Assembly (NCBI GenBank): GCA_964453525.1
Contig: CAYVOV010000003.1
Coordinates: 140,552-204,551, forward strand
From: CAYVOV01 sp964453525
Lineage (GTDB): Bacteria > Chloroflexota > Dehalococcoidia > Dehalococcoidales > UBA2162
Reading direction: 5' to 3'
Length of the DNA stretch: 64,000 nucleotides
Of this stretch, positions 32,566-41,059 are shown piece by piece. The position numbers and the translations under genes were made by a program. Under the pieces are notes generated by a model. The model searched no databases. It was given only the letters and a program-made list of their open reading frames with translations, and was not told the origin of the DNA. The stretch's first letter is position 1, and the number at the start of each line of letters is the position of its first letter.

Positions 32566-33759
32566 ATGAAGAAACTCCGAATACCCTCCATTTTCCTGGG
32601 AACACTGCCTCTTTTTGTTCTTGCCCATTTCGGCCACCATTTGCTGACGGCGCTGCCGACCCCGATGCTGCCGCTAATCCGTAATGATTTCAACCTGAGC
32701 TACGCGCAGTCGGGGATGGTGGCGTCTGCATTCGGCATTGCCTATGGTATCAGTCAGTTGCCGGCGGGGTGGCTTGCCGATAGAATAAGTTACCGGTTCC
32801 TTATCGTTATCGGTACCTGCGGGGTGGCAGTAGCCGGACTCCTTGTCGGACTATCCACCTCTTTTGTTACTTTAATAGTATTCCTGGTGCTGATGGGCAT
32901 CGCCGGCGGCGGCTATCACCCATCCGCGGCACCTCTTATCGGGGCGTCAACCGAGCCGGAAAAGCGGGGGAGGGCGCTTGGCTTTCATCTCATCGGTGGA
33001 AGCGGCAGCTTCTTTCTATCGCCGCTGATTGCGGCGGCGATAGCTTCTGTCTGGGGCTGGCGGGGTGCTTTTATCGGGCTGGCTGTCCCGACTACCATAT
33101 TCGGTATTGTGTTCTACGTCATGCTGCGGCGCTTTGTGGCTGCCGGAAAGGGAATGGAACCAATTGCCCAGCAGCCGGCTGACGGACAGACTCCTTCCGG
33201 GCAGGGTCGGTTGAGACAGCTTATTGCCTTCCTGGTGCTTAATTCAGCCGTCCAGGCGATATTCGTTTCCGTGATGACATTCATCCCTCTTTACATGGTT
33301 GATAACTTTCATATCAGTGAGGCAGTTGCGGCGGCTTCGCTGTCAATCATTCACTCTGCCGGCCTGTGGGCGGCTCCGCTGGGAGGCTACATTTCGGACC
33401 GAATCGGTAAAGTCCAGGTGATGCTGGCAAGCTGCTTCATAACCGGACCGTTAATCTACCTGCTGAACGTTGCCCCGTATGGAGTCGCCTTCGGTGCCCT
33501 GCTACTGTTTCTGGGGGCATGTATGTCAATGCGGGCGCCGACTGCCGAAGCCTATCTTGTAAATGAGACGCCGGAAAAATATCGCTCGACGATATTCGGC
33601 ATTTATTATTTTGCCGGCATGGAGGTCGGTGCACTACTGACTCCGGCAATGGGGGCATTAATCGATAGGGTAGGGTTCACCACCGGTTATACAATCGCCA
33701 GCGTATCCGCATTCGCCATTACAGTCGTTTGCTCGGTGTTTTTACGGCGCCAGCGGTAA
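32566..33759 (+). CDS. MFS transporter
   Basis: Major-facilitator carrier, 397 residues, 12 helices. FGHHLLTALPTPMLPLIR in helix 1 and GISQLPAGWLADRISYRF (loop 2-3 motif) are visible, and the second half has GGYISDRIGKVQVML near 270. The PTPMLPLI helix and the QSGMVASAFGIAYG segment resemble the fosmidomycin-resistance/sugar-type MFS branch. Substrate not assignable. The gene stands alone ahead of a cupin gene 105 bp downstream. Confidence 0.9.
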   Translation: MKKLRIPSIFLGTLPLFVLAHFGHHLLTALPTPMLPLIRNDFNLSYAQSGMVASAFGIAYGISQLPAGWLADRISYRFLIVIGTCGVAVAGLLVGLSTSFVTLIVFLVLMGIAGGGYHPSAAPLIGASTEPEKRGRALGFHLIGGSGSFFLSPLIAAAIASVWGWRGAFIGLAVPTTIFGIVFYVMLRRFVAAGKGMEPIAQQPADGQTPSGQGRLRQLIAFLVLNSAVQAIFVSVMTFIPLYMVDNFHISEAVAAASLSIIHSAGLWAAPLGGYISDRIGKVQVMLASCFITGPLIYLLNVAPYGVAFGALLLFLGACMSMRAPTAEAYLVNETPEKYRSTIFGIYYFAGMEVGALLTPAMGALIDRVGFTTGYTIASVSAFAITVVCSVFLRRQR

Positions 33760-33864
33760 TTTCAGATAGTTATTCACTTCCTGCAAGCTATAATCAATAG
33801 TGTACGCGGCAGTCCTGTTGTATAATTGAAGCAATAAATTTTTCTGGATAGGAGATAGAGAATA

Positions 33865-34215
33865 ATGAAAGTAACCCGCATCTATACCGGAGCCGATGGC
33901 GAGTCTCACTTTGAGGATATTGATATTCCCCTCGGCGAATCGACAGAATCAGACCGGAGGTCGGAACTGATAAAGACCACCGGGATAATATTCAGGGAAA
34001 CCGGCGGTGAATATGACCTTGGCTGGCATAATGCTCCCCGCCGGCAGTTTGTGATAAATCTTGAGGGGGCGGTTGAGATAGTTGTCGGTGACGGCAGCAA
34101 GCGTGTCCTGGGAACCGGAGATATTCTGCTTGCCGAGGATACCACCGGACGGGGACATATCAGCCGTGCTGTTAACAACCAGCCGCGGAAATCGATTTTT
34201 GTGACGCTTGATTAA
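33865..34215 (+). CDS. Single-domain cupin protein
   Basis: A 116-residue cupin. The first cupin block is present as WHNAPRRQFVINLEGAVEI (about 53-71), with one His and one Glu; the second block is GDILLAEDTTGRGHISR with His. The fold is clear but the metal site has only the histidines at about 54 and 99, so binding of a metal is uncertain. It opens a tight three-gene run with a CoA-binding protein (14 bp gap) and a VOC-family protein. Function unknown. Confidence 0.85.
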   Translation: MKVTRIYTGADGESHFEDIDIPLGESTESDRRSELIKTTGIIFRETGGEYDLGWHNAPRRQFVINLEGAVEIVVGDGSKRVLGTGDILLAEDTTGRGHISRAVNNQPRKSIFVTLD

Positions 34216-34228
34216 GAGAGGAGAAAAA

Positions 34229-34630
34229 ATGGAAAAGGAAAAAGAGATTCTTGAAAACTATAAGACAATAGCTGTGGTTGGCCTTTCCGCCAACCCGATG
34301 CGTCCCAGTAACAGCGTAGCCGGATACCTGAAGTCAAACGGCTATAGAATAATCCCGGTCAATCCAAATGAAAAAGTTATACTCGATGAGACCTGTTATC
34401 CCGACCTTGCTTCAATTCCGGAGCAGGTGGAGGTCGTTGATATTTTCAGGAAATCGGAAAAAGTGCTTCCTGTAGTGCAGGCAGCGGTAAAAATAGGAGC
34501 CAGAGCAATATGGATGCAGGAAGGCATAGTTAACCAGGAAGCCGCGAAATACGCTGCTGATGCCGGATTGAAGGTGGTTATGGGCAAGTGCATGCTCAAG
34601 GAGCACCAGAAAATACAATCTGAAAAATGA
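34229..34630 (+). CDS. CoA-binding domain protein (YccU-like)
   Basis: A 133-residue CoA_binding_2 protein, a single Rossmann-like domain. VVGLSANPMRPSNSVAGYL near 14-32 is the nucleotide loop; GYRIIPVNPNEK, YPDLASIPEQVEVVDIF and AIWMQEGIVNQEAAKYA follow. These proteins bind CoA or related nucleotides and the family has no settled enzyme activity. ATG 34229 is chosen over the earlier start because AGAGGAG lies seven bases upstream. It sits between a cupin and a VOC/epimerase-like gene. Confidence 0.9.
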   Translation: MEKEKEILENYKTIAVVGLSANPMRPSNSVAGYLKSNGYRIIPVNPNEKVILDETCYPDLASIPEQVEVVDIFRKSEKVLPVVQAAVKIGARAIWMQEGIVNQEAAKYAADAGLKVVMGKCMLKEHQKIQSEK

Positions 34631-34667
34631 TTTCGGTTTAAAAAAATGTATATGAGGAGTTAAGTTA

Positions 34668-35105
34668 ATGGCAGAAAAGACACCGTTCACGAATTTCGGG
34701 CAGATAGGAATAATTGTCAAGGACATTGAGAAGGCGGCGAAAAACCTGGAGGCAATCGGTATCGGTCCCTTCGGCGGGCTCGATGCCGAGCCGACAGTCA
34801 GGTGGGAAGCTAACGGGGAGCCGGCAGAAGTCAGACTGAAAATGCAGTTTACAAAAATAGGTCCCCTTGAAATTGAACTTATCGAGCCTATTTCAGAATG
34901 TATGCAGAAAGAGTTCCTGGATAACCACGGCGAAGGTATCCAGCATTTCTCCTTTTTTGTGGATAACATCGATGCCGTGGTGGAGCAGATGGCTGCCAAG
35001 GGCTATAAGGTGGTACAGCGCGGGTGGCGTCCCACCAAAGGCGGCTATGCCTTCTTCGATACCGAGGAAGCCTGCGGCTTTATGCTGGAGATAATAGAGA
35101 GATAA
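34668..35105 (+). CDS. VOC-family protein (glyoxalase/methylmalonyl-CoA epimerase-like)
   Basis: A 145-residue vicinal-oxygen-chelate protein. The paired beta-alpha-beta-beta-beta modules are seen: FGQIGIIVKDIEKAAKNLE (1-30) and GIQHFSFFVDNIDAVVEQM (about 84-102), with the terminal GGYAFFDTEEACGFMLEIIE carrying the metal-binding Glu. The His of the first module appears replaced by Gln (FGQIG), the epimerase-like situation. Third gene of the cupin/CoA-binding run. A CoA-linked epimerase fits the CoA-binding neighbour, but the reaction is not proven. Confidence 0.88.
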   Translation: MAEKTPFTNFGQIGIIVKDIEKAAKNLEAIGIGPFGGLDAEPTVRWEANGEPAEVRLKMQFTKIGPLEIELIEPISECMQKEFLDNHGEGIQHFSFFVDNIDAVVEQMAAKGYKVVQRGWRPTKGGYAFFDTEEACGFMLEIIER

Positions 35106-35139
35106 CTCAAAGTGTTTTAATACTTTTATCTTGTTTTAA

Positions 35140-35190
35140 GGTAACCCCTCACCCTTTATCCCTCTCCCCTTTTATAAGGGAGAGGGAGTT
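35140..35190. terminator. Imperfect hairpin, terminator-like repeat
   Basis: TCCCTCTCCCCTT/AAGGGAGAGGGA with one bulged C and a short loop (35159-35188), followed by GTTTTC. It terminates the cupin-CoA-VOC run and resembles modules in the dispersed palindromic elements. Confidence 0.6.
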
Positions 35191-35306
35191 TTCTAGAAAG
35201 GAGCAGAGCCCATTTCTAACCCGATTTAGTAAAGCTTTTATGAGGTCAAGCTCCTTTTCTTGTATCTTTCATTCTGTGATAAATGATCCTGTTTGGTCGC
35301 ATAGAT

Positions 35307-36095
35307 CTAAACTATGTTCGAGGTATTCCATCTATTTATGAAATTACTACTTAGTGCTTCATATAGTTCGTTGTTGTTCATATGATTCAGAACAACAACG
35401 AAACTTTCTTTCGTACCCAAGTCTTTAATACTATGCCCAATTATAGCCACCTTGTCTTCTGAAATTATATACCTATCATGTATATCTGCATTTGTGTAGT
35501 CTCTGAACTCTATAGCTGGATGCTCAGTTTTGAAATCTGCGATATCGCGAACTAATTTTTCTTTGTCTCGCTCTCTAAGGTTTGCTAGTCTCGTGATAAA
35601 TTGTATAGGTCTGTCTTTAAGGGTTGTCAATACATCCAACGTTTTTTCACTGCAATAGGGATCAAGAATCTTGAGGTTTCCTGTTAATCCACTGAATATC
35701 TGATTCTTAAATAATTTTTTAGTAGTATATCTTGTATCCGGCTCGAAGTAGAATGCGTTAACTATATCACTTTTATGTAGAGAAAATAGATAGTCCCTAC
35801 CCGATTTCATTATTTCATAATAAATGACGCCGTTTTCATAGTATCGGTGAACTTTATCTGATGCTCGCTTTAACGCGTTCGTGATTGAATGAACGTTTAT
35901 ACTATATTCTTCAGCGTCTACTAGAATCGATGCTATTTGTGAAGCCATTAACTTCTTTTTATCAAATTTGTCCTTTGTTATACATAATACCCATAATGCG
36001 AAATCTAAAGGTTTCTTGCATGATGAAATATCCGCAAAGTCACTCTTATCAGTCTCTTTGAACTGCTTAACAAATTCTTCCCAGTCTGTGGTCAC
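35307..36095 (-). CDS. PLD-like domain protein, effector candidate of an AT-rich cassette
   Basis: 262 residues. The N-terminal part (1-115) has Lys-rich, wHTH-like helices (about 45-110). The C-terminal part (about 135-240) fits a phospholipase-D/nuclease fold: LKILDPYCSEKTLDVL, IQFITRLAN, then DIHDRYIISEDK and IIGHSIKDLG (residues 204-227). H206 and R208 occupy the HxK-like position as HxR, so catalysis, if any, uses a variant motif. Only one motif is present, implying a dimer if active. It starts 4 bp inside the upstream gene (ATGA overlap). Marked AT bias. A nuclease or abortive-infection effector is a guess. Confidence 0.75.
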   Translation of the reverse strand: MTTDWEEFVKQFKETDKSDFADISSCKKPLDFALWVLCITKDKFDKKKLMASQIASILVDAEEYSINVHSITNALKRASDKVHRYYENGVIYYEIMKSGRDYLFSLHKSDIVNAFYFEPDTRYTTKKLFKNQIFSGLTGNLKILDPYCSEKTLDVLTTLKDRPIQFITRLANLRERDKEKLVRDIADFKTEHPAIEFRDYTNADIHDRYIISEDKVAIIGHSIKDLGTKESFVVVLNHMNNNELYEALSSNFINRWNTSNIV

Positions 36096-36508
36096 TCTTG
36101 TTCACCTTCTGGTAATATTTCTTCAACAAACTTTTCTCCGGAGTTTGTCAAAACCCACGCTTTCAATTTTTCTTTCTTCTCTTTCGCTTCCATCATGTAA
36201 CCCTTACCAATATTAGAATTCACCTTATCATTTATATTAGAAGGTAGTGGCTCCTTTGCTGACCTGAAGCCATCTGCCAAATCCCTTGTGTTAAAACTAT
36301 CCATCGAATCGAAATGCTCAAGATAATATCCAATAACTAGAGTTCTCTGTACATCATCACCGGGTTGTTTCGTTAATAAGAATTCTTTTACTGATAACTT
36401 CTTTCCTTTAGCCGATGTTTTCTTGGTTTGTGCACCTTCTAATATGGCCATTCTTCTTTCAAGCTCATCTAGTCTTCTTGTCAAATCCTTCGTAATATCT
36501 TCTGTCAT
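36092..36508 (-). CDS. Coiled-coil/HTH-like small protein of the AT-rich cassette
   Basis: 138 residues, no family named. The N-terminus is a heptad-type coiled coil (about 3-28, DLTRRLDELERRMAILE), followed by a Lys-rich linker and a helical domain (40-120) with SVKEFLLTKQ, TLVIGYYLEH, DLADGFRSAK and IGKGYMMEA, the layout of a wHTH used in archaeal and bacterial DNA-binding adaptors. It overlaps the PLD-like gene by 4 bp and follows the wHTH regulator gene by 73 bp, so it is the middle gene of a three-gene unit. Probably an adaptor or DNA-recognition subunit (inference). Confidence 0.7.
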   Translation of the reverse strand: MTEDITKDLTRRLDELERRMAILEGAQTKKTSAKGKKLSVKEFLLTKQPGDDVQRTLVIGYYLEHFDSMDSFNTRDLADGFRSAKEPLPSNINDKVNSNIGKGYMMEAKEKKEKLKAWVLTNSGEKFVEEILPEGEQE

Positions 36509-36580
36509 AATGTTACTCCTGTTGCTAATACATTATCTAATAAGTCGCCAACTCTTTCATTTCTTATTTTCGCTATAGTA

Positions 36581-36967
36581 TCATTTATCTCTTATTATTG
36601 CTTTCACTCTTTCTAAGGCATGATTGGGGATGTAGTACTTCCTCTCACTAGATTGTTCAACAATTCTAGCTTCGAATAAACTCCTCAATGCTGGATTCAC
36701 AGTGCCTTTTTTTAATCCTGTTTTCTGCATTATTTCAGTCGCAGTGGTATTTTCTTCTGGCAAAGGCAGTTCCAAAGCTACCATGGCCTTTCTCGCTATG
36801 AGATATAAAAGTATCTTAACGTTTGCTCTTAAATCATTCCAAGAGCTCAGTGGTCTAATATCACAAGTCTCGTTATCAATTCTAATGTAGGGCTCCAGTA
36901 TCTCAGCTACCAATTTTTGGTCTATTTCTTTACCACTGACCAAAAGGCTTTCTAGTTCGTTGCTCAT
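36581..36967 (-). CDS. Winged-helix DNA-binding protein, first gene of the AT-rich cassette
   Basis: The start at 36967 (MSNELESL) is preferred because GGAGG lies at the right distance; the upstream ATG adds 14 residues. 128 residues with a winged helix (about 70-125): ENTTATEIMQKTGLKKGT, VNPALRSLFEARIVEQS, YYIPNHALERV. Nearest in layout to MarR/TrmB-like regulators. It has its own good promoter (36997-37026) and leads the operon with the coiled-coil and PLD-like genes. Autorepressor of the cassette is a plausible role, as often seen in toxin and defence units. Ligand unknown. Confidence 0.8.
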   Translation of the reverse strand: MSNELESLLVSGKEIDQKLVAEILEPYIRIDNETCDIRPLSSWNDLRANVKILLYLIARKAMVALELPLPEENTTATEIMQKTGLKKGTVNPALRSLFEARIVEQSSERKYYIPNHALERVKAIIRDK

Positions 36968-36996
36968 TATATTCCTCCATAAATGTGACTTGGATA

Positions 36997-37026
36997 ATAA
37001 TAGCATTATTTATCTATAATTGTCAA
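36997..37026 (-). promoter_or_regulatory. Sigma-70 promoter of the AT-rich cassette
   Basis: On the minus strand TTGACA (37026-37021), 18-bp spacer, TATTAT (37002-36997). The ribosome site GGAGG and the ATG at 36967 follow. Confidence 0.7.
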
Positions 37027-37619
37027 GTCTACGTTGGGAAATATATATATTCATAATATTGATAATCTTATATATTTAGTCATATACTATCTAGCAATCA
37101 CATATATTTTTTAAAGCAGGACTAATAGAATTCGATATGGCCCAAAAAATATATTTAAATTATAAATAATATTTATGGCATAATTAAAGATTATCATAAA
37201 TTATAGCTAGAATTACGTAATACAATCTTCAGGATGTCTATAATATACATTATACAATTTAAAAATAAGACTATCATGAGCCTTGAAAATAATAAACTAA
37301 GTAAAAAATTGTAATTAAGAATATTTAAATAAAAAAAGATTATATAAAATATAAATTATCCTTAAACAATTGTCAGTATACGAGCAATTAAATTGAGTTT
37401 TCTTATAGTAAGTAACTTTTCCTATTCAAAAGAGTAAGGAGATTGAAGAATACCCACCGAAAAAGGCGTTAGCAAGAGGAGGATAGGCTTATATTAAATA
37501 AAGAGTTGTGATGGATTAATATATCTCACCATCTGCATATTAAAAGAATTTTCCCGGAGGTAGTCAGTACTATAATACAATCATGGTGAAGCAGTATCTG
37601 GAAAGTGTCGGCATTAGAT
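37027..37619. other. Gene-free AT-rich stretch
   Basis: About 590 bp, strongly A/T-rich, with many short TATAT and ATAATA runs, next to the PLD cassette. No ORF with a ribosome site above 20 codons was seen. On the plus strand GGAGG, TATAAT and a 19-codon ORF (37583-37642) occur but run into the convergent racemase gene. It may be a decayed insertion remnant or an attachment region. Confidence 0.6.
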
Positions 37620-38396
37620 TCAATTTATTTCGTAGTCCTTGACAATTTCCCTGAGGATATCGTCGGGAGGGACGGCAAAGCTGAGTCTCCGGCTGACGAA
37701 TGTGCCGGTAATTTTGTTCAGCCTGACCATCATCTCGGTAGCTTTGACGGCGATACTTATCGTGTCCAGAACGGGAATGCCTTCTACCTGGTTGAGACCG
37801 GACTTGGCAAGGAACAGGCTGGCAATTCCGCCCAGAGGGATGATAACCTCGGTCCCGCTCTGGATTGTTTTCCTGGCTCCATCGGTAAACTGCTGGAGCT
37901 GTTTCCTCTGAAATATGGGGCTCTCAAAGACCATTCCCAGCTCCGGAATCCTGAAGTCCATATATTCGATGCTGCAAAGCCTGTTTTCAAGTCCGTATTT
38001 TTTCACAAGCTCCTCGAAGTGAGGTATCATCTTCTCATTTGGCGTAATCAGGGAAAAATTCCTTCCCATCATACAGGCTACCAGCAGCGACGTCTGCGTT
38101 ATTCCGATTACAGGAATCTTCAGTACTTCTCTGGTCTGAAACAGACCGGCGTCATTTGTGGTGCCGATTGTAAAAGCATCAAAACCCTGTTCTTCTGCCT
38201 TCAGGGCGTTTTCAAGGATTTCGCGTGTAAAGAAATACTCGGTGAACCTGTATTCGACTCCCGTGCCGCCCCTGGTCGTACCGTGAACCTCAATCTCAGT
38301 GTCCGCGTTGGCAGCCTTCTGGACATGTTCCCGGAGGTATTTTTCATATGACTGGAATCTCTCGAATGAAAGGCCGCTCTGATACCAGATTTTCAT
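37620..38396 (-). CDS. Asp/Glu/hydantoin racemase-fold protein lacking both catalytic Cys
   Basis: 258 residues with the two-domain racemase fold: N-terminal KIWYQSGLSFERF, VHGTTRGGTG, and the middle motif FTIGTTNDAGLF (about 76-86), then VIGITQTSLLVACMM and the second site IIPLGGIASLF (185-195). In hydantoin/aspartate racemases the two active-site Cys sit in G-C-x-D and G-C-A-G; here these positions are Thr and Gly. It therefore cannot use the usual two-Cys proton relay, and an isomerase with other chemistry, a lyase, or a binding protein is more likely. Alone on the minus strand. Confidence 0.85.
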   Translation of the reverse strand: MKIWYQSGLSFERFQSYEKYLREHVQKAANADTEIEVHGTTRGGTGVEYRFTEYFFTREILENALKAEEQGFDAFTIGTTNDAGLFQTREVLKIPVIGITQTSLLVACMMGRNFSLITPNEKMIPHFEELVKKYGLENRLCSIEYMDFRIPELGMVFESPIFQRKQLQQFTDGARKTIQSGTEVIIPLGGIASLFLAKSGLNQVEGIPVLDTISIAVKATEMMVRLNKITGTFVSRRLSFAVPPDDILREIVKDYEIN

Positions 38397-38551
38397 TATC
38401 TTACTGCCTCCTGTTGCATATACGAATTTAACACCTTACTGATGAGCGGGTCAATGCTGACATTAATAAAAGAGAATTACATTTTTACGTCCCGTCTGAT
38501 AAACTAGATGGTGATTCAAGAGAAGAAATGAAAATGCGAAGGAGGACGGAT

Positions 38552-39337
38552 ATGGTGGAGCGCAGGCCAAGACTTGAAGGAAAGGTGGCAATCGTTACCG
38601 GTGCCGGTTCACGGGGTCCAGGTATCGGCAACGGAAAAGCGACGGCGGTTCTCTTTGCCAGGGAAGGTGCTAAAGTCCTTCTTGTGGACACATATCCCGA
38701 GCGGATGAATGAAACGCTGGAGATGATTAATTCCGAGGGTGGTGAAGCCAGTGTCTTTGCCGGTGATGTAACGAGCATTGAGGACTGCCGGGCAATAGTA
38801 GATGCAGCCGTTGAGCGCTACGGTAAACTGGATATCCTGCATAATAATGTCGGTATCGATAGCACGGCGTCAGTTGTTGATGCCGATATCGAAGAATGGG
38901 ACCGGGTAATGAATATCAACCTGAAAAGTATGGTGCTAACCTGCAAGTTTGCCATCCCGCAAATGAAATCCGGCGGCGGAGGCTCAATTACAAATATTTC
39001 TTCTGTTGCCGCTCTCCGACCCCGCAGTATGGATGCCTACTCCACCTCCAAGGGTGGCGTTATCGCTCTTTCTCAGGCTCTGGCATCGGCTCACGCTGCC
39101 GACCATATCAGGGTGAACTGCATAGTTCCCGGCATGGTCTATACTCCGATGGTGGCTGAAATACTGACCGAAGAACTGAGGGAGCATCGCCGGTTATCCA
39201 CGCCCCTCCAGACCGAGGGGGAAGGCTGGGATATCGGCTGGGCAGCGGTATTTCTTAACAGTGATGAAGCACGGTGGATTACCGGTATCGTGCTGCCGGT
39301 AGACGGCGGAGCTTTACTGACCAGGCGTAGCTGGTAA
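38552..39337 (+). CDS. Short-chain dehydrogenase/reductase
   Basis: SDR of about 261 residues. The cofactor motif is unusual, TGAGSRGPGIG (long loop), then NNVGIDS, catalytic Ser in NISSVAAL and YSTSK (Tyr/Lys). The end is ITGIVLPVDGGALLT. The start at 38552 is chosen since AAGGAGG sits a few bases upstream, while the ATG at 38528 has none. The D at the end of strand 2 (LLVDTYPER) suggests NAD rather than NADP. It begins a run with the phosphotriesterase-family hydrolase 74 bp downstream; a xenobiotic or hydroxy-acid substrate is possible but unproven. Confidence 0.9.
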   Translation: MVERRPRLEGKVAIVTGAGSRGPGIGNGKATAVLFAREGAKVLLVDTYPERMNETLEMINSEGGEASVFAGDVTSIEDCRAIVDAAVERYGKLDILHNNVGIDSTASVVDADIEEWDRVMNINLKSMVLTCKFAIPQMKSGGGGSITNISSVAALRPRSMDAYSTSKGGVIALSQALASAHAADHIRVNCIVPGMVYTPMVAEILTEELREHRRLSTPLQTEGEGWDIGWAAVFLNSDEARWITGIVLPVDGGALLTRRSW

Positions 39338-39411
39338 GGTAATCGGGAACCGTACTCTGTAATAATCTGCAAATTCCTCTGTGAAAGCCAGGGGGAAAGG
39401 AAGTTAACAGA

Positions 39412-40359
39412 ATGGCAATTATTAATTCCGTCCTCGGACCGTTTGATACCTCAGAAATGGGCGCCACTCTGATGCATGAGCATATTATGGGCTCGTCAAT
39501 TTTCATTCCTCAGACGTACCCGGAGATTCTGGACAGGGGATATATGAGAAAGATAATCGCTGGCTTGAAGCAGGCGAAAGCCGGAGGAATCGAAACGATT
39601 GTCGATGCCACCACCCTCGACCTTGGCCGGGACGTAAATATTCTTGCCGAGGCTTCCCGCCGTACCGGAGTTAATATTATTTGCTGCTCCGGCTGGTGGA
39701 CGGAGAAGTCCCGCTTTCTGACCGGGGTCTCCGTTGACAGACTGGCCCGGGCGTTCATTCGTGAAATTAGAGAGGGAGTAGCCGGTACCGGCATCAAACC
39801 CGGAATCCTGAAAGGTGCCAGTGATAAGGACGGCGTACTGCCGCACGAGGAAACAGTCCTCCGCGCCGTTGCCCGCGCCCACCATGAGACCGGCCTGCCC
39901 ATTATGCTGCATTCCTACTCGCCCGGCCAGGTGGGCAGGCGACAGATAGCTATCCTGAAAGAGGAAGGGGTGCCCCTCAACCGGGTAAAAATGGACCACT
40001 CCAATGATACTACCGACCTCGAATACCTGACCTGGATGCTCGACCAGGGTTGCTATCTCGGTCTTGACCGCTACCCCGGGGAAGGTGCCAGTCCTCTTGC
40101 CCGTACCAGGACGCTGAAAGCCCTGATAGATGCCGGATATAAAGACCGTCTCTGCGTTTCTCACGACTGGTCGTTAGCGCGGCACGTGGCGAGCGATTCA
40201 CCGATAGGTTCACCACAGAAAAGAAAGAAGCTGAATCCGTATAACTATCTCTATATAAAGAATACTGTTTTCCCCCAGCTACGGGAGATGGGAGTCTCCG
40301 AGGAGGTGATTAGCACCGTCCTTGTGGATGCCCCCCGTAAATTCTTTGAGGGCGTTTAG
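39412..40359 (+). CDS. Phosphotriesterase-family metal hydrolase
   Basis: 315 residues, TIM barrel of the PTE/amidohydrolase superfamily. Binuclear metal residues: HEHIMG near 23-28, the bridging Lys likely in ILKGASDKDG near 127-131, LPIMLHSYSPG near 165 (His), KMDHSNDTTD near 195 (His), and VSHDW near 253 (Asp). No signal peptide. It may be a lactonase or amidase instead of an organophosphate hydrolase; the family is broad. It is placed downstream of an SDR gene on the same strand, so the pair may process one small ester or lactone substrate. Confidence 0.9.
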   Translation: MAIINSVLGPFDTSEMGATLMHEHIMGSSIFIPQTYPEILDRGYMRKIIAGLKQAKAGGIETIVDATTLDLGRDVNILAEASRRTGVNIICCSGWWTEKSRFLTGVSVDRLARAFIREIREGVAGTGIKPGILKGASDKDGVLPHEETVLRAVARAHHETGLPIMLHSYSPGQVGRRQIAILKEEGVPLNRVKMDHSNDTTDLEYLTWMLDQGCYLGLDRYPGEGASPLARTRTLKALIDAGYKDRLCVSHDWSLARHVASDSPIGSPQKRKKLNPYNYLYIKNTVFPQLREMGVSEEVISTVLVDAPRKFFEGV

Positions 40360-40424
40360 TGGCACTTGGCTGTATTTAGAGTAATAAAAATGTTAATTCA
40401 GTCCTATAATATATACGGAGAAGC

Positions 40425-40958
40425 TTGATTGAACAGACCGGTTGTTCTCGAGAGATAGTGATGCAAAAATATGTGAATTTTGCGAAAGACCATGGAATGA
40501 TTGATGCTATGATTATCTCTCCGGAGAATATCTTCTTTGATATCAGAGCCATCCTTAAATGCTCCTGGGGATGTGACCGTTCAACTTCGGAGAATATCCG
40601 CTGCGATAATAGAAACACGAGCATCGGCGAGCGTATCGACATGGTGAAACAGTACGCCAGTATTCTTCTTGTTCACTCGCATAGTGCGACTGAGCTATAT
40701 CGGGTTTTATTACAACTTGAGAAAGTAGCTTTTCTGGATGGATATTATTTTGCTTTTACCCTGCGCGCCTGCGCCTTCTGTGATGAGTGCAAGGTCAAGA
40801 TCGGAGAAGCCTGTTCTTTCCCGGATAGAATCAGACCGTGTGACCAGTTATTTGGTATTGATGTTTATAAAACTGTTCGAAAACTGGGATTACCGTGTGA
40901 GGTTCTTCAAAGCAAAGAGGATGTCCAAAATCGTTATGGTTTCTTATTAATTGATTGA
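40425..40958 (+). CDS. DUF2284 predicted metal-binding protein
   Basis: 177 residues from TTG 40425, which has GGAG three to six bases ahead; ATG 40461 is an alternative giving 165 residues and the usual family N-terminus QKYVNFAKDHG. The DUF2284 cysteine pattern is clear: LKCSWGCDRS near 45-54, then RACAFCDECKVKIGEACSFPDRIRPC near 119-145, eight cysteines that probably bind iron-sulfur or zinc. Function unknown, though such proteins are common in anaerobes. It is followed by a terminator and then the hdr cluster. Confidence 0.85.
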   Translation: MIEQTGCSREIVMQKYVNFAKDHGMIDAMIISPENIFFDIRAILKCSWGCDRSTSENIRCDNRNTSIGERIDMVKQYASILLVHSHSATELYRVLLQLEKVAFLDGYYFAFTLRACAFCDECKVKIGEACSFPDRIRPCDQLFGIDVYKTVRKLGLPCEVLQSKEDVQNRYGFLLID

Positions 40959-40998
40959 GAGTTGGCAGAAAAAACCTTTTCTGTGCTATTCTGGAATA

Positions 40999-41026
40999 TA
41001 AGTAACGTAGTCTGATACGTTACTTA
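40999..41026 (+). terminator. Terminator hairpin before hdrC
   Basis: Perfect 11-bp stem TAAGTAACGTA/TACGTTACTTA with a GTCTGA loop, followed by TTGCTTTTATTT. It ends transcription from DUF2284 and lies in the leader of the hdr cluster. Confidence 0.75.
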
Positions 41027-41059
41027 TTGCTTTTATTTCCTCTGTCAGGCGGTAAGAAA

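Noticed and set aside
35307..36967. Naming the PLD cassette as a known defence system (retron, CBASS, BREX or restriction-modification)
   Set aside because: No reverse transcriptase, nucleotidyltransferase, methyltransferase or helicase gene is present, so only a candidate status is given.
37583..37642. 19-codon ORF with TATAAT and GGAGG upstream on the plus strand
   Set aside because: It ends inside the convergent racemase gene and the product is not recognisable, so it is noted only within the gap description.
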